64,000 nucleotides of DNA from CAIVAT01 sp037137455 (GTDB lineage Bacteria; Bacteroidota; Bacteroidia; Bacteroidales; FEN-979), in assembly GCA_037137455.1 (NCBI GenBank), contig JBAXKG010000004.1:1-64000 (forward strand), in the 5' to 3' direction. Under the pieces are notes generated by a model, which was given only the letters and a program-made list of their open reading frames with translations, ran no database searches and was not told the DNA's origin. Shown here one piece after another: positions 9,203 through 18,387 of the stretch. Positions within the stretch are counted from its first letter, which is position 1. Each line of letters begins with the position of its first letter. The position numbers and the translations under genes are program-made.

Positions 9203-10258
9203 ATGACAAGGTTCCCTCAGGTTGTTTTGTATCCCGTTTCATTGCTTTATGGTCTGGCTATGCAGATCAGGAACATTCTTTTTGATCTGCGGATACTTGC
9301 TTCAATCAAGTTCGAAAAGCCTGTTATCTCAGTTGGAAACTTAACCTATGGCGGATCAGGAAAGACTCCGCTTATTGAATACCTGATACGACTATTGCAT
9401 CCACCTTTGTTCGTTGCCACACTTAGCCGCGGATATGGCCGTAAAAGCAATGGGTTCATAATTGCTTCGAAACGATCGAATGTAAAATATATTGGTGATG
9501 AGCCCATGCAATTTTTAAAAAAATTTGAAGGAATTAAAGTTGCTGTTGATGAAAAACGCAAGCGTGGAATTCAATTCTTACTTCAGAAATATCCCGATCT
9601 GGATGTCATTCTTCTGGATGACGCTTTTCAGCATCGTCATGTAAAACCCGGGATATCAATTCTTTTAACAGATTTTCACCTGTTATATACTGATGATTAC
9701 GTATTACCTTCCGGAACGCTTAGAGAATTCAGATCTGGTTCTTCCAGAGCTGACATTATTATCGTAACTAAAACTCCAAAAATTTTCTCGCCGATAACAC
9801 GGCGAAGGATCCTCGAAGATCTGCGTCCAACCCGACATCAGCGCGTATATTTTTCTTATATAAAATATGTTGATCCTCAGCCGGTTTTCGAAGGAGAGAA
9901 CATTAAGTTTCCTGGCAAATTGGACAATATCCTGCTATTCACCGGTATTGCAAACGATTATCCATTGATTGAACATCTTGAACGATTGTGCAGCGAATTG
10001 ATCGTGATGAAGTTTGCTGATCATCATCCATACAAGATTTATGATATCGAGGAGATCATGAAAAAATACCACGATCTTCGCACCCATAAAAAAGTCATCG
10101 TTACGACTGAAAAAGATATGATGAGGTTGAAAACTCCTGAACTGAGTACTAATTTTAAGAATTTGCCGTTATTTTTCGTGCCGATGGAGATAGATTTTCA
10201 TGGGAATGATAAAGAAAATTTTGATAATGAGATAACTAATTATGTTAAAAAAGATTAA
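9203..10258 (+). CDS. lpxK: Tetraacyldisaccharide 4'-kinase
   Basis: Phosphorylates the 4' position of the lipid A disaccharide at the inner membrane. The P-loop is GNLTYGGSGKTP (residues about 46-57), and VILLDDAFQHR matches the family DDGFQH motif (residues about 135-145); an N-terminal hydrophobic segment (LYPVSLLYGLAM) anchors it. I chose the ATG at 9203 (MTRFPQVVLYPVSLLYG), which gives 351 residues and fits the family start; an in-frame TTG at 9164 would add 13 atypical residues. Its end overlaps the purine nucleoside phosphorylase start by 17 bases, so the two are coupled. Confidence 0.93.
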   Translation: MTRFPQVVLYPVSLLYGLAMQIRNILFDLRILASIKFEKPVISVGNLTYGGSGKTPLIEYLIRLLHPPLFVATLSRGYGRKSNGFIIASKRSNVKYIGDEPMQFLKKFEGIKVAVDEKRKRGIQFLLQKYPDLDVILLDDAFQHRHVKPGISILLTDFHLLYTDDYVLPSGTLREFRSGSSRADIIIVTKTPKIFSPITRRRILEDLRPTRHQRVYFSYIKYVDPQPVFEGENIKFPGKLDNILLFTGIANDYPLIEHLERLCSELIVMKFADHHPYKIYDIEEIMKKYHDLRTHKKVIVTTEKDMMRLKTPELSTNFKNLPLFFVPMEIDFHGNDKENFDNEITNYVKKD

Positions 10259-11051
10259 AGAAACAATTGAATTTCTTGAAAGCAGGATTTCACAGAAGCC
10301 TGAAGTTGGAATTATACTGGGCACCGGATTAGGCGGACTTGTGAAGGAAATCAACATAGATCACATATTTCCATATGAGCTTATACCGAATTTCCCGGTT
10401 TCAACAGTCGACAGTCATCAGGGGCAACTGATTTTTGGCACTATGAATGGCAAAAATATTGTTGCCATGCAAGGTCGATTTCACTATTATGAGGGCTATT
10501 CCATGCAGGAAATCACATTTCCCGTGAGAGTCATGAAGTTTTTGGGTATTGAGATGCTGATTTTATCGAATGCCAGTGGCGGGGTAAATCCCGACTTTGA
10601 AGTGGGTGACATCATGGTAATTGACGATCATCTAAACCTCATGAAAGACAATCCATTAATTGGCATAAATGAAGATGAAATCGGTATACGTTTCCCTGAT
10701 ATGGGACAGGCCTATGACCACCTTTTAATAGAACAGGCTATGGCCATTGCTGATAAGCATGGGATCAAGCTGAAAAGAGGAATATATGCTGCTGTTTCAG
10801 GGCCCACTTACGAAACGCCGGCAGAATATAATTACATCCGCACTATTGGAGCGGATGCAGTGGGCATGTCGACAGTGCCTGAAGTGATAGCTGCCCGCCA
10901 CATGGGGCTGAAGTGTTTCGCGGTTTCAATAATATCAGATCTGGGTGTCCCCGGAAAAATTGTTGAAATAACACACAAACATGTAATCAATGCAGCCAGT
11001 GCAGTTGAACCAATAATGACCTGTATCATTAAGGATATGATTGCCGGCTGA
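10242..11051 (+). CDS. Purine nucleoside phosphorylase (trimeric type)
   Basis: Splits purine nucleosides with phosphate to the base and (deoxy)ribose-1-phosphate, for purine salvage. The 269-residue protein is the trimeric PNP I type: phosphate loop GIILGTGLGG at residues about 23-32, GRFHYYEGYSM at about 83-93, SGPTYETPAEY at about 186-196, and DAVGMSTVPE (about 204-213) around the base-binding Met. Translation is coupled to lpxK by a 17-base overlap although the pathways are unrelated. Convergent with the small membrane protein gene at 11059, only 7 bases away. Confidence 0.95.
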   Translation: MLKKIKETIEFLESRISQKPEVGIILGTGLGGLVKEINIDHIFPYELIPNFPVSTVDSHQGQLIFGTMNGKNIVAMQGRFHYYEGYSMQEITFPVRVMKFLGIEMLILSNASGGVNPDFEVGDIMVIDDHLNLMKDNPLIGINEDEIGIRFPDMGQAYDHLLIEQAMAIADKHGIKLKRGIYAAVSGPTYETPAEYNYIRTIGADAVGMSTVPEVIAARHMGLKCFAVSIISDLGVPGKIVEITHKHVINAASAVEPIMTCIIKDMIAG

Positions 11052-11058
11052 CCTTTTT

Positions 11059-11553
11059 TCAGTTAATATTGATTTCAAGGATTTTAACTTTCCAGCGGTT
11101 ACCAATTTTACATCGCTTTTGCGAAAGGGAGAATGAGATGATGCTCCCCCCGATGAATGCTCCCGATATGATGAACATGTCGGTTGTAAAGACCTGTTCA
11201 TTATTGAGCAGGTGGTTGGTGGCCATGATGGCAAATATACCCACCCCAAAAGCTCCAAGATATGCACCAAATCGTTTTGGGAAGCCAAATTGCTTATATA
11301 CGGACCGGATGTCGCCGAGATGCACCTCAAAAGGACGCAGTTCTTCAACCGAGATCAGGCTGTCTTTAATAAACCATATTTTTCCCTTCAACAGGGTATC
11401 CAGTCTGGAAACCCTTAGTTTCACATAATCCCCGGTATGGTAAAAAAACCTTCTTGATGTGCCAATTTTTTCTACAACCAATGTCTTTTGAGAAAAAACA
11501 TGACCTGTTATGAAAAACAGAACAATTAAAGGAAGGAGCTTTTTCATCTTCAT
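11059..11553 (-). CDS. Hypothetical exported or membrane protein
   Basis: I do not recognise this 164-residue protein. It has a signal peptide (residues 1-21, ending GHVFSQ), a beta-rich middle with a KGKIWFIKDSLISVE-type segment, and two hydrophobic helices near residues 98-112 and 127-142 separated by a loop, so the C-terminal half is likely in a membrane. A second ATG two codons inside (MKKLL) is an equally good start. The neighbours are divergent (LpxR-like) and convergent (PNP), so it is its own unit. Confidence 0.7.
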   Translation of the reverse strand: MKMKKLLPLIVLFFITGHVFSQKTLVVEKIGTSRRFFYHTGDYVKLRVSRLDTLLKGKIWFIKDSLISVEELRPFEVHLGDIRSVYKQFGFPKRFGAYLGAFGVGIFAIMATNHLLNNEQVFTTDMFIISGAFIGGSIISFSLSQKRCKIGNRWKVKILEININ

Positions 11554-11589
11554 AAAGGAAGGGTAAAGTTAATAAAAATAGTATTTGAT

Positions 11590-11597
11590 TACCTTTG
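11590..11597 (+). promoter_or_regulatory. Candidate -7 box for the LpxR-like gene
   Basis: TACCTTTG matches TAnnTTTG and ends 8 bases before the chosen ATG at 11606. If used, the 5' leader would be only a few bases. No clear TTG at -33. Confidence 0.3.
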
Positions 11598-11605
11598 TGA
11601 TCGTT

Positions 11606-12904
11606 ATGAAAAAGGGTATTGTGTTTTTTTTTCTATTGATTTTCAGTCAATGTCATGATATCAAAGACAAACCTTCGTCACTAAGATCTGATCCCGGGCA
11701 AAAAAGACCCTTATATTACAATGATAGTCCGGATAAAAAGGATATATCCAGAACAAAAGACACATTTACTCAAAAAACAATTTTTACTGCAGGAAAAATC
11801 TCAAAAAATAGAAAAAAGCACAAAGAAGTCCTGTTTGAGCCCGAATTTAAAAAGATCAACCCTTCGAATGCCGAATCCACCTTTATCAGGCGATTAAATT
11901 ATTTAAGATCGGGCGGAATTGAACTTGATTTCAATGAACCTGTTAGCAGGCAGTTCATGAGTTCGCATGTTGAAAACCAACAATTCCAGACCATGATTAC
12001 CCTTAGTCGTGAATCCTTCCTTACAATCAACTATGATAATGACATCCTTGATAACACCGACCGTTATTACACAAATGGCATCAAGATTGATCTGATTTCT
12101 CCCGGCTTACAAATGAATCCATTAAGCAAATTGATGATTCCATATTGGGGTACTGGAAAAAATTACTATGGTATTACGCTTGTTCAGAATATATACACCC
12201 CATCGACTACAAAAACCGGAGGAATTTTATATGGTGACAGGCCCTATGCTGCCTATCTTTACATTGGGAGCTTTAAGATCACTAATGATCCCGATTATAA
12301 ATTCAGGCAGACCAGTGAAATTGACGTTGGGATTATCGGGCCTGATTCATATGGAGAATGGGTACAGGGTTCGTTTCACAAAATTGTTCCAACGAACAAC
12401 GAACCGCTGGGATGGGAATACCAGATACAGAATGATTTAGTATTAAATTATTCAATTGCTTACGAAAAAGGTATATTCTCAGGAAATAACATCGATCTCA
12501 ACCTTAACTCTATTGGCAGCATTGGTACTCTATACACCGGTTTTACCGGGGGATTTCAGTTTAGGGCCGGGTGGATGAATCCCTATTTTGCTAATCTTGG
12601 TTTGGCAAAGAAAACGGTTTTGAAGGAGCAAGGCTTGAGAAAGTTTCAATTTATTTTTTTCGTAAAGGGTTCAGGTAAACTTGTTGGATATGATGCAACA
12701 CTTGAAGGAGGACTGTTAAACAAAACTAATTCATACACGCTTTCTGCCAGTGAGATTTCAAGAGTGGTGTTTCAGAGCAGTGGAGGGATTTCGGTTTCAT
12801 CCGGAGGGTTTCGTTTTGATATAGAACAATTTTTGCTAAGTCCTGATTTTCATAATGGTTGGTGGCACAAATGGGTACATATTGCTCTTGTTTTTTGTCT
12901 GTAG
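11606..12904 (+). CDS. LpxR-like lipid A deacylase family protein
   Basis: Related to outer membrane lipid A 3'-O-deacylase LpxR (DUF2219 family), which removes an acyloxyacyl chain from lipid A. The family core begins near residue 135 with NYDNDILDNTDRYYTNGI, covering the conserved Asn/Asp and TDRYYTNG motif, and continues as a barrel with ITLVQNIYTP and GDRPYAAYLY. I chose the ATG at 11606 (MKKGIVFFFLLIFSQC) because it gives a signal peptide with a lipobox-like FSQC; the upstream GTG/ATG codons add seven residues. Odd features are the possible lipid anchor and about 110 polar, lysine-rich residues ahead of the barrel, which LpxR of enterobacteria lacks. Activity is inferred; catalytic residues were not checked by alignment. 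Confidence 0.8.
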   Translation: MKKGIVFFFLLIFSQCHDIKDKPSSLRSDPGQKRPLYYNDSPDKKDISRTKDTFTQKTIFTAGKISKNRKKHKEVLFEPEFKKINPSNAESTFIRRLNYLRSGGIELDFNEPVSRQFMSSHVENQQFQTMITLSRESFLTINYDNDILDNTDRYYTNGIKIDLISPGLQMNPLSKLMIPYWGTGKNYYGITLVQNIYTPSTTKTGGILYGDRPYAAYLYIGSFKITNDPDYKFRQTSEIDVGIIGPDSYGEWVQGSFHKIVPTNNEPLGWEYQIQNDLVLNYSIAYEKGIFSGNNIDLNLNSIGSIGTLYTGFTGGFQFRAGWMNPYFANLGLAKKTVLKEQGLRKFQFIFFVKGSGKLVGYDATLEGGLLNKTNSYTLSASEISRVVFQSSGGISVSSGGFRFDIEQFLLSPDFHNGWWHKWVHIALVFCL

Positions 12905-12955
12905 TTGTTGATAAATAAAATTCGGTTATTTAGAAGAACCAAGCAGGAATAGCCC

Positions 12956-12963
12956 TATTTTTG
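12956..12963 (+). promoter_or_regulatory. Candidate -7 box directly before dnaB
   Basis: TATTTTTG ends 4 bases before the dnaB ATG. A transcript from here would be leaderless or nearly so. No -33 TTG is seen at the right distance, so this may be chance. Confidence 0.25.
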
Positions 12964-12967
12964 ACGC

Positions 12968-14476
12968 ATGGAAGATAAGAGTACCAGAAAGCGGGCCCGT
13001 GTATCAGGGTTAAATGAAATCGTATTTGAACATGGGAAGATTCCCCCCCAGGCGCTGGATTTGGAGGAGGCTGTTCTTGGGGCGATGATGCTTGAAAATG
13101 ACCGGTTGGCTGAAGTTATTGAAGTGCTTAAGCCAGAGGTGTTTTATAAAGAGAACCATCAGATTATTTTTTCAGCGATTCAACGCCTCTTTGGTCAAAA
13201 TGAGCCTGTTGATATTCTGACAGTGACTGAAGAATTACGAAAACGTGGCGAACTTGATATTGCGGGTGGTCCGTACTTCATAACGATGCTGACGAATCGG
13301 ATTGCTTCGGCTGCGAACATTGAATTTCATTCCCGGATCATATTACAAAAATTTATTCAGCGAGAATTGATCAGGGTTTCTTCTGAAATCATCAAAGATG
13401 CCTACGAAGATACTACAGATGTATTCGATCTTTTGGATAAAGCGGAAACCGGCTTGTTTTCAATCAGCGAACGAAGCATTGGCAAATCATACATGGATAT
13501 GCAATCCATTATCAAAGAAGCACTTAAAGAGCTGGCTGCGGGAAGGAATAGGGAAGGCAAACTTCGTGGTGTTGGATCCGGATTTACTGAGTTGGACAGA
13601 ATTACATCGGGTTGGCAAAAGTCAGACCTGATAATAGTTGCTTCGCGCCCAGGCATGGGAAAAACCGCTTTTGCACTTACAATGGCGCGTAACGCTGCTG
13701 TAGATTTTAAAAAACCCGTAGCAGTTTTTTCACTTGAAATGTCGTCGGTATCGTTGGTTACCCGCTTGATTTCAAGCGAAACAGAAATTCCGCAGGAGAA
13801 ACTTCGCAGGGGATTAATGGAAGATCATGAGTATGCGCAATTAAATACTAGGATTTCAGCCCTGACCGATGCCCCTCTCTACATTGATGATACGGCGGCA
13901 CTTTCGATTTTTGATCTTCGGGCAAAATGCCGTCGGCTAAAAGCTCATCATGACATTCAGATGGTTATTGTTGATTATCTTCAACTTATGCAGGGAAGTC
14001 AGGATGCACGGGGTAACCGCGAACAAGAAATCAGCAGCATATCACGGGCATTGAAGACTCTTGCAAAAGAATTGAATATTCCTGTGATTGCCTTGTCTCA
14101 ATTAAGCCGGGCGCCTGAAAAGCGTTCAGCTGCCGCCAAACCTATTCTTTCTGACTTGCGCGAATCAGGATCAATTGAGCAGGATGCCGATATGGTCCTG
14201 TTCATTTACCGGCCTGAATATTATAAAATTGATGTTGATGAAAGTGGTGATTCAACATCAGGTGTTGCTGAGGTCAGCATTGCTAAAAACCGTAACGGCC
14301 CACTCAAAGATGTCAGATTGAGATTTGTTTCAAAGTATGCTAAATTTGTAGATGCTGAAATGGACTATTCGCCGGTAGTTCCGATTCCTTCGAATGCATT
14401 GTTTGACGGTTCAGTAAGAACACGCACCGTGATGTCGAAAATGAATGACGATGAGAAGCACGAGACGCCGTTCTGA
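12968..14476 (+). CDS. dnaB: Replicative DNA helicase
   Basis: Hexameric 5'-3' helicase that unwinds DNA at the replication fork. The 502-residue protein has the N-terminal DnaB domain (residues about 22-125, IPPQALDLEEAVLGAMM) and the RecA-like domain with Walker A ASRPGMGKTAF (about 224-234), Walker B IVDYLQLMQG (about 336-345), and SDLRESGSIEQDAD (about 397-410) typical of the family. No intein is present. The C-terminal tail is short and polar. The next gene begins inside its last 32 bases, so the two are probably co-expressed. Confidence 0.98.
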   Translation: MEDKSTRKRARVSGLNEIVFEHGKIPPQALDLEEAVLGAMMLENDRLAEVIEVLKPEVFYKENHQIIFSAIQRLFGQNEPVDILTVTEELRKRGELDIAGGPYFITMLTNRIASAANIEFHSRIILQKFIQRELIRVSSEIIKDAYEDTTDVFDLLDKAETGLFSISERSIGKSYMDMQSIIKEALKELAAGRNREGKLRGVGSGFTELDRITSGWQKSDLIIVASRPGMGKTAFALTMARNAAVDFKKPVAVFSLEMSSVSLVTRLISSETEIPQEKLRRGLMEDHEYAQLNTRISALTDAPLYIDDTAALSIFDLRAKCRRLKAHHDIQMVIVDYLQLMQGSQDARGNREQEISSISRALKTLAKELNIPVIALSQLSRAPEKRSAAAKPILSDLRESGSIEQDADMVLFIYRPEYYKIDVDESGDSTSGVAEVSIAKNRNGPLKDVRLRFVSKYAKFVDAEMDYSPVVPIPSNALFDGSVRTRTVMSKMNDDEKHETPF

Positions 14477-15740
14477 TTTGAAAGTGTTATCGATTATTTT
14501 TCTTTTTCTAATCATTACTCTTCATTCGCGTGGAGCTTTCCTGCTTATCCCTATGGATGATGCGCAAAAAAATCATCTGAAAGCATACGGAATTGCATTT
14601 TGGGTATTACAAAAAGATATTGAGATAAATTGGCTTTTAAATTATCGTGGAGGCAGCTTTATGTTTCCATACATCAAGACCCTTGAATCAGAATGCACGA
14701 TCCGTGGTGTAAGTTACAAGATCATTGCCGATGTTCAGGCATCAGCTATCCTGGCTGAGATTTCAGATCCGAAGGTAAACATGGAAAACATCAAGCTTCA
14801 CAAAGCGCCCAGAATAGCAGTTTACTCGCCCAAGAACAAACTTCCATGGGATGATGCAGTGACCTTGGTGCTTACTTACGCTGAAATCCCATATGATGTT
14901 TTATATGATTTAGAGATTGTAGGTGGAACACTTCCGATATATGATTGGCTTCACCTTCATCATGAGGATTTCACAGGTCAGTACGGAAAATTCTGGTCTG
15001 CCTACAAGAGCTTTCCATGGTATCGGGAAGATGTAGCAGCTCAGGAAGAAAATGCACAAAAACTTGGATTCAGTAAAGTTTCCCAAATGAAATTAGAGGT
15101 AGCAAAGAAGATCCGGGATTTTGTTGCAGGAGGTGGATATCTTTTTTCGATGTGCTCGGCGCCCGACAGTTATGATGTGGCATTGTCGGCAGATGGCGTT
15201 GATATTTGTGATGTAATGTTTGACGGCGATGCGCAAGACCCCGATGCACAATCAAAATTGAATTTTGAAAATTGTTTTGCATTCGAAAATTTCAAAGTGA
15301 GTACAAACCCATACGAATATGAAATTTCATCGATTGATGTTACAGTAACCAGGCCAAAAAATTTAACAGTGGAAAACGATTTCTTTACGTTGTTTGACTT
15401 TTCGGCCAAGTGGGATCCTGTGCCCAGCATGTTATGCCAGGATCATGTGAAACTTATTCACGGGTTTATGGGTCAGACAACTGCATTCAACAAAAAGTAT
15501 ATAAAATCAAATGTGATCCTGCTTGGTGAGACAAAATCACTAGATGAAGCAAGATATATTCACGGAGATTTTGGAAAGGGAACCTGGACTTTCCTTAGCG
15601 GTCATGATCCGGAGGACTATCAGCATCTTGTGGGAGATCCGCCAACAAATCTTAGTCTTCATCCAAATTCTCCGGGATACCGTTTAATCCTCAACAACAT
15701 CCTTTTCCCGGCAGCAAAAAAGGAAAAGAGGAAAACATAA
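14445..15740 (+). CDS. Conserved Bacteroidota exported protein with a glutamine-amidotransferase-like fold (often mislabelled asparagine synthetase B)
   Basis: A 431-residue protein with an N-terminal signal segment (residues about 12-30, LKVLSIIFLFLIITLHSRGA). Relatives are, as I recall, labelled asparagine synthetase B, but it has neither the N-terminal catalytic Cys nor the SGGxDS pyrophosphatase motif of AsnB. Visible instead are segments recalling ThuA or amidotransferase-like folds: APRIAVYSPKN near residue 123, YAEIPYDVLYD near 145, and FVAGGGYLFSMCSAP near 226, with a Cys at the nucleophile-elbow-like place, plus HGDFGKGTWTFLSGHDPEDY near 370. The function is unknown. The ATG at 14445 overlaps dnaB by 32 bases; an ATG at 14451 or a TTG at 14478 would also preserve the signal peptide. 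Confidence 0.75.
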   Translation: MTMRSTRRRSDLKVLSIIFLFLIITLHSRGAFLLIPMDDAQKNHLKAYGIAFWVLQKDIEINWLLNYRGGSFMFPYIKTLESECTIRGVSYKIIADVQASAILAEISDPKVNMENIKLHKAPRIAVYSPKNKLPWDDAVTLVLTYAEIPYDVLYDLEIVGGTLPIYDWLHLHHEDFTGQYGKFWSAYKSFPWYREDVAAQEENAQKLGFSKVSQMKLEVAKKIRDFVAGGGYLFSMCSAPDSYDVALSADGVDICDVMFDGDAQDPDAQSKLNFENCFAFENFKVSTNPYEYEISSIDVTVTRPKNLTVENDFFTLFDFSAKWDPVPSMLCQDHVKLIHGFMGQTTAFNKKYIKSNVILLGETKSLDEARYIHGDFGKGTWTFLSGHDPEDYQHLVGDPPTNLSLHPNSPGYRLILNNILFPAAKKEKRKT

Positions 15741-15758
15741 AATTGATACTGTCAGGGT

Positions 15759-16247
15759 TCAATTCTTACGGTCATAAATTTCGTTAGAGTAAGAAAAATC
15801 ATTGATACCATCAGCAGGAAAATCTTCTTTTGATATCAGAATCCACTTTGAATTGTCAATTTCCGGAAAAAAGACATCTGCTTCAAATGATTGATGAACC
15901 CGGGTGAGGTACAAACGATCGGCAATCGGTAAAAATTGACTATAAATTAAAGCGCCGCCGATGATGAAGTTTTCATCTTCAGGGTTGCATTTAGCCACCG
16001 CATCTTCGATGGAATATGCCATTTCACAACCTTCAAAATATTCGCCCGGAATATCGGTAATCACGATATTCCTGCGATCAGGCAGGGGCCGTTTGGGAAG
16101 AGATTCATATGTGCGCTTTCCCATGATCATGGTATGTCCGCTGGTAATTCTCTTAAATCTTTTCAAATCTTCAGGAATATGCCAGAGGAGGTCGTTATTT
16201 TTACCAATGCCCGAATTTTCGGCTATGGCGACAATGATGGATATCAT
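15759..16247 (-). CDS. folA: Dihydrofolate reductase
   Basis: Reduces dihydrofolate to tetrahydrofolate with NADPH. The 162-residue protein has the usual elements: MISIIVAIAENSGIGKNNDLLWHIPEDLKRF is the start (W near residue 22, D at 27 for substrate), MGKRTYESLPKRPLPDRRN at about 43-60, and FIIGGALIYSQFLP at about 95-108. It follows thyA by 10 bases, so the pair regenerates the folate that thymidylate synthase oxidises. Confidence 0.97.
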   Translation of the reverse strand: MISIIVAIAENSGIGKNNDLLWHIPEDLKRFKRITSGHTMIMGKRTYESLPKRPLPDRRNIVITDIPGEYFEGCEMAYSIEDAVAKCNPEDENFIIGGALIYSQFLPIADRLYLTRVHQSFEADVFFPEIDNSKWILISKEDFPADGINDFSYSNEIYDRKN

Positions 16248-16257
16248 AACTTATTAC

Positions 16258-17052
16258 TTAAACTGCAATATCACCTTTGATATGCGGGTGTGATTGATAA
16301 TTAGTAAGCTGAAAATCTTCAAATTGAAATGCATCGATATCTTTAACATCCGGGTTGATAATCATTTTAGGCAGTGGAAATGGCTCTCTGGCTAATTGCA
16401 TCTTTACCTGATTAATATGATTCAAATAAATATGTGCATCGCCAAGTGTATGAATAAATTCACCTGGTTTTAAGTCTGTCGATTGTGCCATCATCATTGT
16501 AAGTAATGCATAAGATGCAATATTGAAGGGTACACCAAGAAAAATATCACAACTTCGCTGGTACATCTGGCAGGAAAGTTCACCATTTGCAACATAAAAC
16601 TGGAAAAGCAAATGACAAGGCGGCAAAGCCATTTGTTCAAGATCTCCTACATTCCAAGCGCTTACGATGTGCCTGCGAGAATCGGGATTAATGCGGATTG
16701 ATTCACATACCTGTTTGATCTGATCGATATATGAACCATCAGGCTTTGGCCAGGAGCGCCACTGATAGCCATAAATTGGCCCGAGTTCTCCATTCACATC
16801 GGCCCATTCATTCCATATTGATACCTTGTTATCTGTGAGATATTTAATATTTGTTGAACCCTTTAAAAACCAAAGTAATTCATGGAGAATTGAACGCAGA
16901 TGCAATTTTTTTGTGGTCATTAATGGAAAATTCTCCCGAAGATCGAAGCGCATCTGGTATCCAAAAACGCTGATGGTGCCTGTGCCGGTGCGGTCATGCT
17001 TTTGAACTCCGTTATTCAAAACATGTTCGAGGAGGGAGAGGTATTGATGCAT
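16258..17052 (-). CDS. thyA: Thymidylate synthase
   Basis: Converts dUMP to dTMP with methylene-tetrahydrofolate. The 264 residues equal the E. coli length. The catalytic Cys is in ALPPCHLLFQFYV (about residue 146), with QRSCDIFLGVPFNIASYA following (about 165-182) and DAHIYLNH near 205. Start MHQYLSLLEHVLNNG is standard. It forms a tight unit with folA downstream; the nucleoside transporter gene upstream ends 39 bases before. Confidence 0.98.
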   Translation of the reverse strand: MHQYLSLLEHVLNNGVQKHDRTGTGTISVFGYQMRFDLRENFPLMTTKKLHLRSILHELLWFLKGSTNIKYLTDNKVSIWNEWADVNGELGPIYGYQWRSWPKPDGSYIDQIKQVCESIRINPDSRRHIVSAWNVGDLEQMALPPCHLLFQFYVANGELSCQMYQRSCDIFLGVPFNIASYALLTMMMAQSTDLKPGEFIHTLGDAHIYLNHINQVKMQLAREPFPLPKMIINPDVKDIDAFQFEDFQLTNYQSHPHIKGDIAV

Positions 17053-17091
17053 GAAATAATTGATGAATTATTGAATTGTTGAATTAATAAA

Positions 17092-18345
17092 TCAGTGAGA
17101 AGCTGAGGATGAAAAGGATTTCGGGTCGTGTTTATGCCTGAATAAAACCGCGAAAGCCATAGCAACCACCAAGGAATATATTGTAAATGTAAGCCATATT
17201 CCTCTCCAGTCGCTGATACCGTCATGCCTGAAATATCCTTCGATAATAATACCGCTGAGAATGCTTCCGAGAATAGCGCCAAAGCCATTTGTCATCATCA
17301 TAAACAAGCCCTGTGCGCTGGCTTTTGTTTCAGGTTTACTCTGGGTTTCCACAAAAAGTGAACCGGAGATATTAAAAAAATCGAAAGCCATACCGTAGAT
17401 AATACACGAAAGAATTATCATCCAAAGTCCTTCTGCAGGATTACCAAAAGCAAAAAGGCCAAATCTGAGCACCCATGCGACCATACTAAAGAGCATCACC
17501 TTTTTTATGCCGAATCGCCTCATAAAGAATGGAATAGTCAAAATAAACAGGGTTTCTGATATTTGGGAGATCGACATAATGATTTCAGGATATTTTACGG
17601 AAACCAGATTCTCGTAAATATCAAGTTTTGCAAAATCATCGAGAAAATTGGCGCCATATGCATTGGTTAACTGCAGCGATGCCCCTAATAGCATAGCAAA
17701 AATAAAAAACAGGGCCATCTTGTAATTTTTAAAGAGAGAGAAGGCATTTAAACCAAGGGATTCAATCAATGAATTTTTATGACCTTTCCCAAGGGGGGGG
17801 CATTTGGGTAAAGTAAATGCGTATATTCCGAGTATTAGTGAGGCTCCGGAGGCAACATAAAACTGTGAAGCCAAGGCTCCTAATCCTGTAAGGCTAATGA
17901 TCCAAAGCGCTACAATAAAACCAATGGTTCCCCAAACTCGAATAGGCGGATAATGTTTGATAATATCCATTTTTCTTCCTTCAAGGGAAGTATAGGCCAC
18001 CGTAATAGACAACGAAATGGTTGGCATGTAAAACATCATGTTTAACAACATAACCCAGAACATAACGGTAGGGTCTTTTATGACAGGAACCGAAAAAAGT
18101 ATTACAGCGGCAATGATGTGGAATATCCCATAAAGTCTTTCCGCGTTTATCCAGCGGTCGGCAATAATCCCTGCAATGGCAGGCATTAGCAGGGATGCGA
18201 TACCCATGGTTGAAAAGATGGCGCCGAACTCGGTATAAGACCAGTGCATGGTATTATCACAGTATTTACCAACGGTCAGCAGCCAGGATCCCCATATAAA
18301 AAACTGTAAAAAATTCAAGAGAATTAGTCGTTGCTTTATTGCCAT
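17092..18345 (-). CDS. Nucleoside:H+ symporter family MFS transporter
   Basis: A 417-residue inner membrane protein of the NupG/XapB nucleoside permease family, with about 12 hydrophobic helices. The start (RLILLNFLQFFIWGSWL) and the FFNISGSLFVETQSKPETKASAQGLF region, split here at about residues 320-345, match the family. It probably imports nucleosides with protons, which fits thyA/folA next door and the purine nucleoside phosphorylase at 10242. A run of eight Cs on the coding strand (17793-17800) sits in the loop encoding KCPPLGKG and could slip. Confidence 0.9.
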   Translation of the reverse strand: MAIKQRLILLNFLQFFIWGSWLLTVGKYCDNTMHWSYTEFGAIFSTMGIASLLMPAIAGIIADRWINAERLYGIFHIIAAVILFSVPVIKDPTVMFWVMLLNMMFYMPTISLSITVAYTSLEGRKMDIIKHYPPIRVWGTIGFIVALWIISLTGLGALASQFYVASGASLILGIYAFTLPKCPPLGKGHKNSLIESLGLNAFSLFKNYKMALFFIFAMLLGASLQLTNAYGANFLDDFAKLDIYENLVSVKYPEIIMSISQISETLFILTIPFFMRRFGIKKVMLFSMVAWVLRFGLFAFGNPAEGLWMIILSCIIYGMAFDFFNISGSLFVETQSKPETKASAQGLFMMMTNGFGAILGSILSGIIIEGYFRHDGISDWRGIWLTFTIYSLVVAMAFAVLFRHKHDPKSFSSSASH

Positions 18346-18387
18346 GAGCAGATAATTTTAGGTAATTATGGTGATTGTTGGGAAAAG

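Noticed and set aside
14445..15740. Asparagine synthetase B
   Set aside because: No N-terminal Cys nucleophile and no SGGxDS motif; has a signal peptide.
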